A program made the translations under genes and the position numbers. 21,127 nucleotides of DNA, taken from contig SKVL01000037.1 in assembly GCA_007129455.1 (NCBI GenBank), forward strand, positions 1 to 21,127, given 5' to 3'. Below the pieces are notes generated by a model. That model ran no database searches, was not told where the DNA came from, and saw only the letters and a list, made by a program, of their open reading frames with translations. Below are positions 21,054 through 21,127 of the stretch, in pieces (position 1 is the stretch's first letter; every line of letters starts with the position of its first letter). The DNA is from Candidatus Campbelliibacteriota bacterium (lineage in GTDB: Bacteria > Patescibacteriota > Minisyncoccia > Phycocordibacterales > CSBR16-193).

Positions 21054-21127
21054 TGAAAAACAGATGTCCAAAATGTGAGTTCGGCCGAGCATATCACCTC
21101 ACCGATGGCCGCCGTCAGTGCCGCCGA
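21053..21127 (+). CDS. partial zinc-ribbon protein, probably IS1595-type transposase N-terminus
   Basis: Only 25 codons are in the window: they begin MKNRCPKCEFGRAYHL, then TDGRRQCRR, and run off the end without a stop. The pattern CPKC, about 16 residues, then a further cysteine in an arginine-rich context, resembles the N-terminal zinc ribbon ('CP-C----Y-l-dGr-rCr-C') of IS1595/ISXO2-like transposases. The fragment has no catalytic residues, so the call rests on the ribbon alone; a free-standing zinc-ribbon protein is possible. The inverted repeat touching its start supports a mobile-element reading. Confidence 0.5.
   Translation, partial: MKNRCPKCEFGRAYHLTDGRRQCRR

Noticed and set aside
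1..21127. Alternative genetic code (UGA as glycine)
   Set aside because: recJ ends with TGA at its expected C-terminus, and no conserved protein needs TGA read as sense.
1..21127. CRISPR array, prophage or defence island
   Set aside because: There is no regularly spaced direct repeat and no Cas, nuclease-defence or phage structural gene; the unusual sequence is intergenic rather than modular.

Overview
The window looks like chromosomal DNA from a small-genome bacterium, most likely of the Candidate Phyla Radiation (Patescibacteria, Parcubacteria-like). This is inference from the gene set, not a database match. The supporting traits are a domain-reduced trigger factor, a divergent short phosphoglycerate kinase, a pilus locus with a PilX-like protein of unusual N-terminus, an RNHCP zinc protein, RNase Y, tRNA genes without encoded CCA, and very few Shine-Dalgarno sequences. 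All genes read through in the standard bacterial code. recJ ends in TGA, so TGA is a stop here, which argues against the UGA-glycine code of Gracilibacteria and Absconditabacteria.

Layout, left to right. (1) 1-960: an unrecognised soluble protein with a coiled-coil tail, closed by a perfect terminator. (2) 966-3115: recJ (-) and a HIT-family gene (+), divergent around a 14-bp palindrome. (3) 3153-5075: tpiA then pgk on the minus strand, two adjacent glycolytic steps. (4) 5123-11083: a minus-strand type IV pilus assembly cluster in transcription order pilB, pilC, GspH/FimT-like, PilV-like, PilW-like and PilX-like. It is tightly packed, partly translationally coupled, and runs on towards tpiA-pgk. 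(5) 11131-17991: plus-strand core genes: nusA, ppa, a small acidic membrane protein, tig without its PPIase domain, clpP, rny and an HU-type DNA-binding gene, several with clear promoters and terminators. (6) 18013-20665: a low-density region with tRNA-Gly(GCC), an RNHCP gene, a single-domain response regulator, tRNA-Pro(UGG), yraN, tRNA-Gly(UCC) and long AT-rich intergenic stretches. One of these carries DnaA-box-like sites, a 16-bp perfect hairpin and a row of short hairpins. (7) 20666-21127: a small coiled-coil protein, then the start of a zinc-ribbon protein resembling an IS1595-type transposase, cut by the window end.

How the genes work together. The pilus block encodes the assembly ATPase, the platform protein and four pilin-like subunits. 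No prepilin peptidase, retraction ATPase or obvious major pilin lies in the window. tpiA-pgk serves lower glycolysis and ppa clears pyrophosphate. tig and clpP are a chaperone/protease pair in the neighbourhood order common in bacteria. nusA and rny act on transcription and mRNA turnover, and recJ in DNA repair. Many promoters carry an extended -10 (TGnTATAMT) close to the start codon, so leaderless or very short-leader mRNAs look common. I did not find a clearly new multi-gene system. The best candidates for a second look are the DnaA-box/hairpin region at 20084-20356, the reduced trigger factor, the noncanonical PilX-like protein, and the leader hairpins of nusA and of the response regulator.
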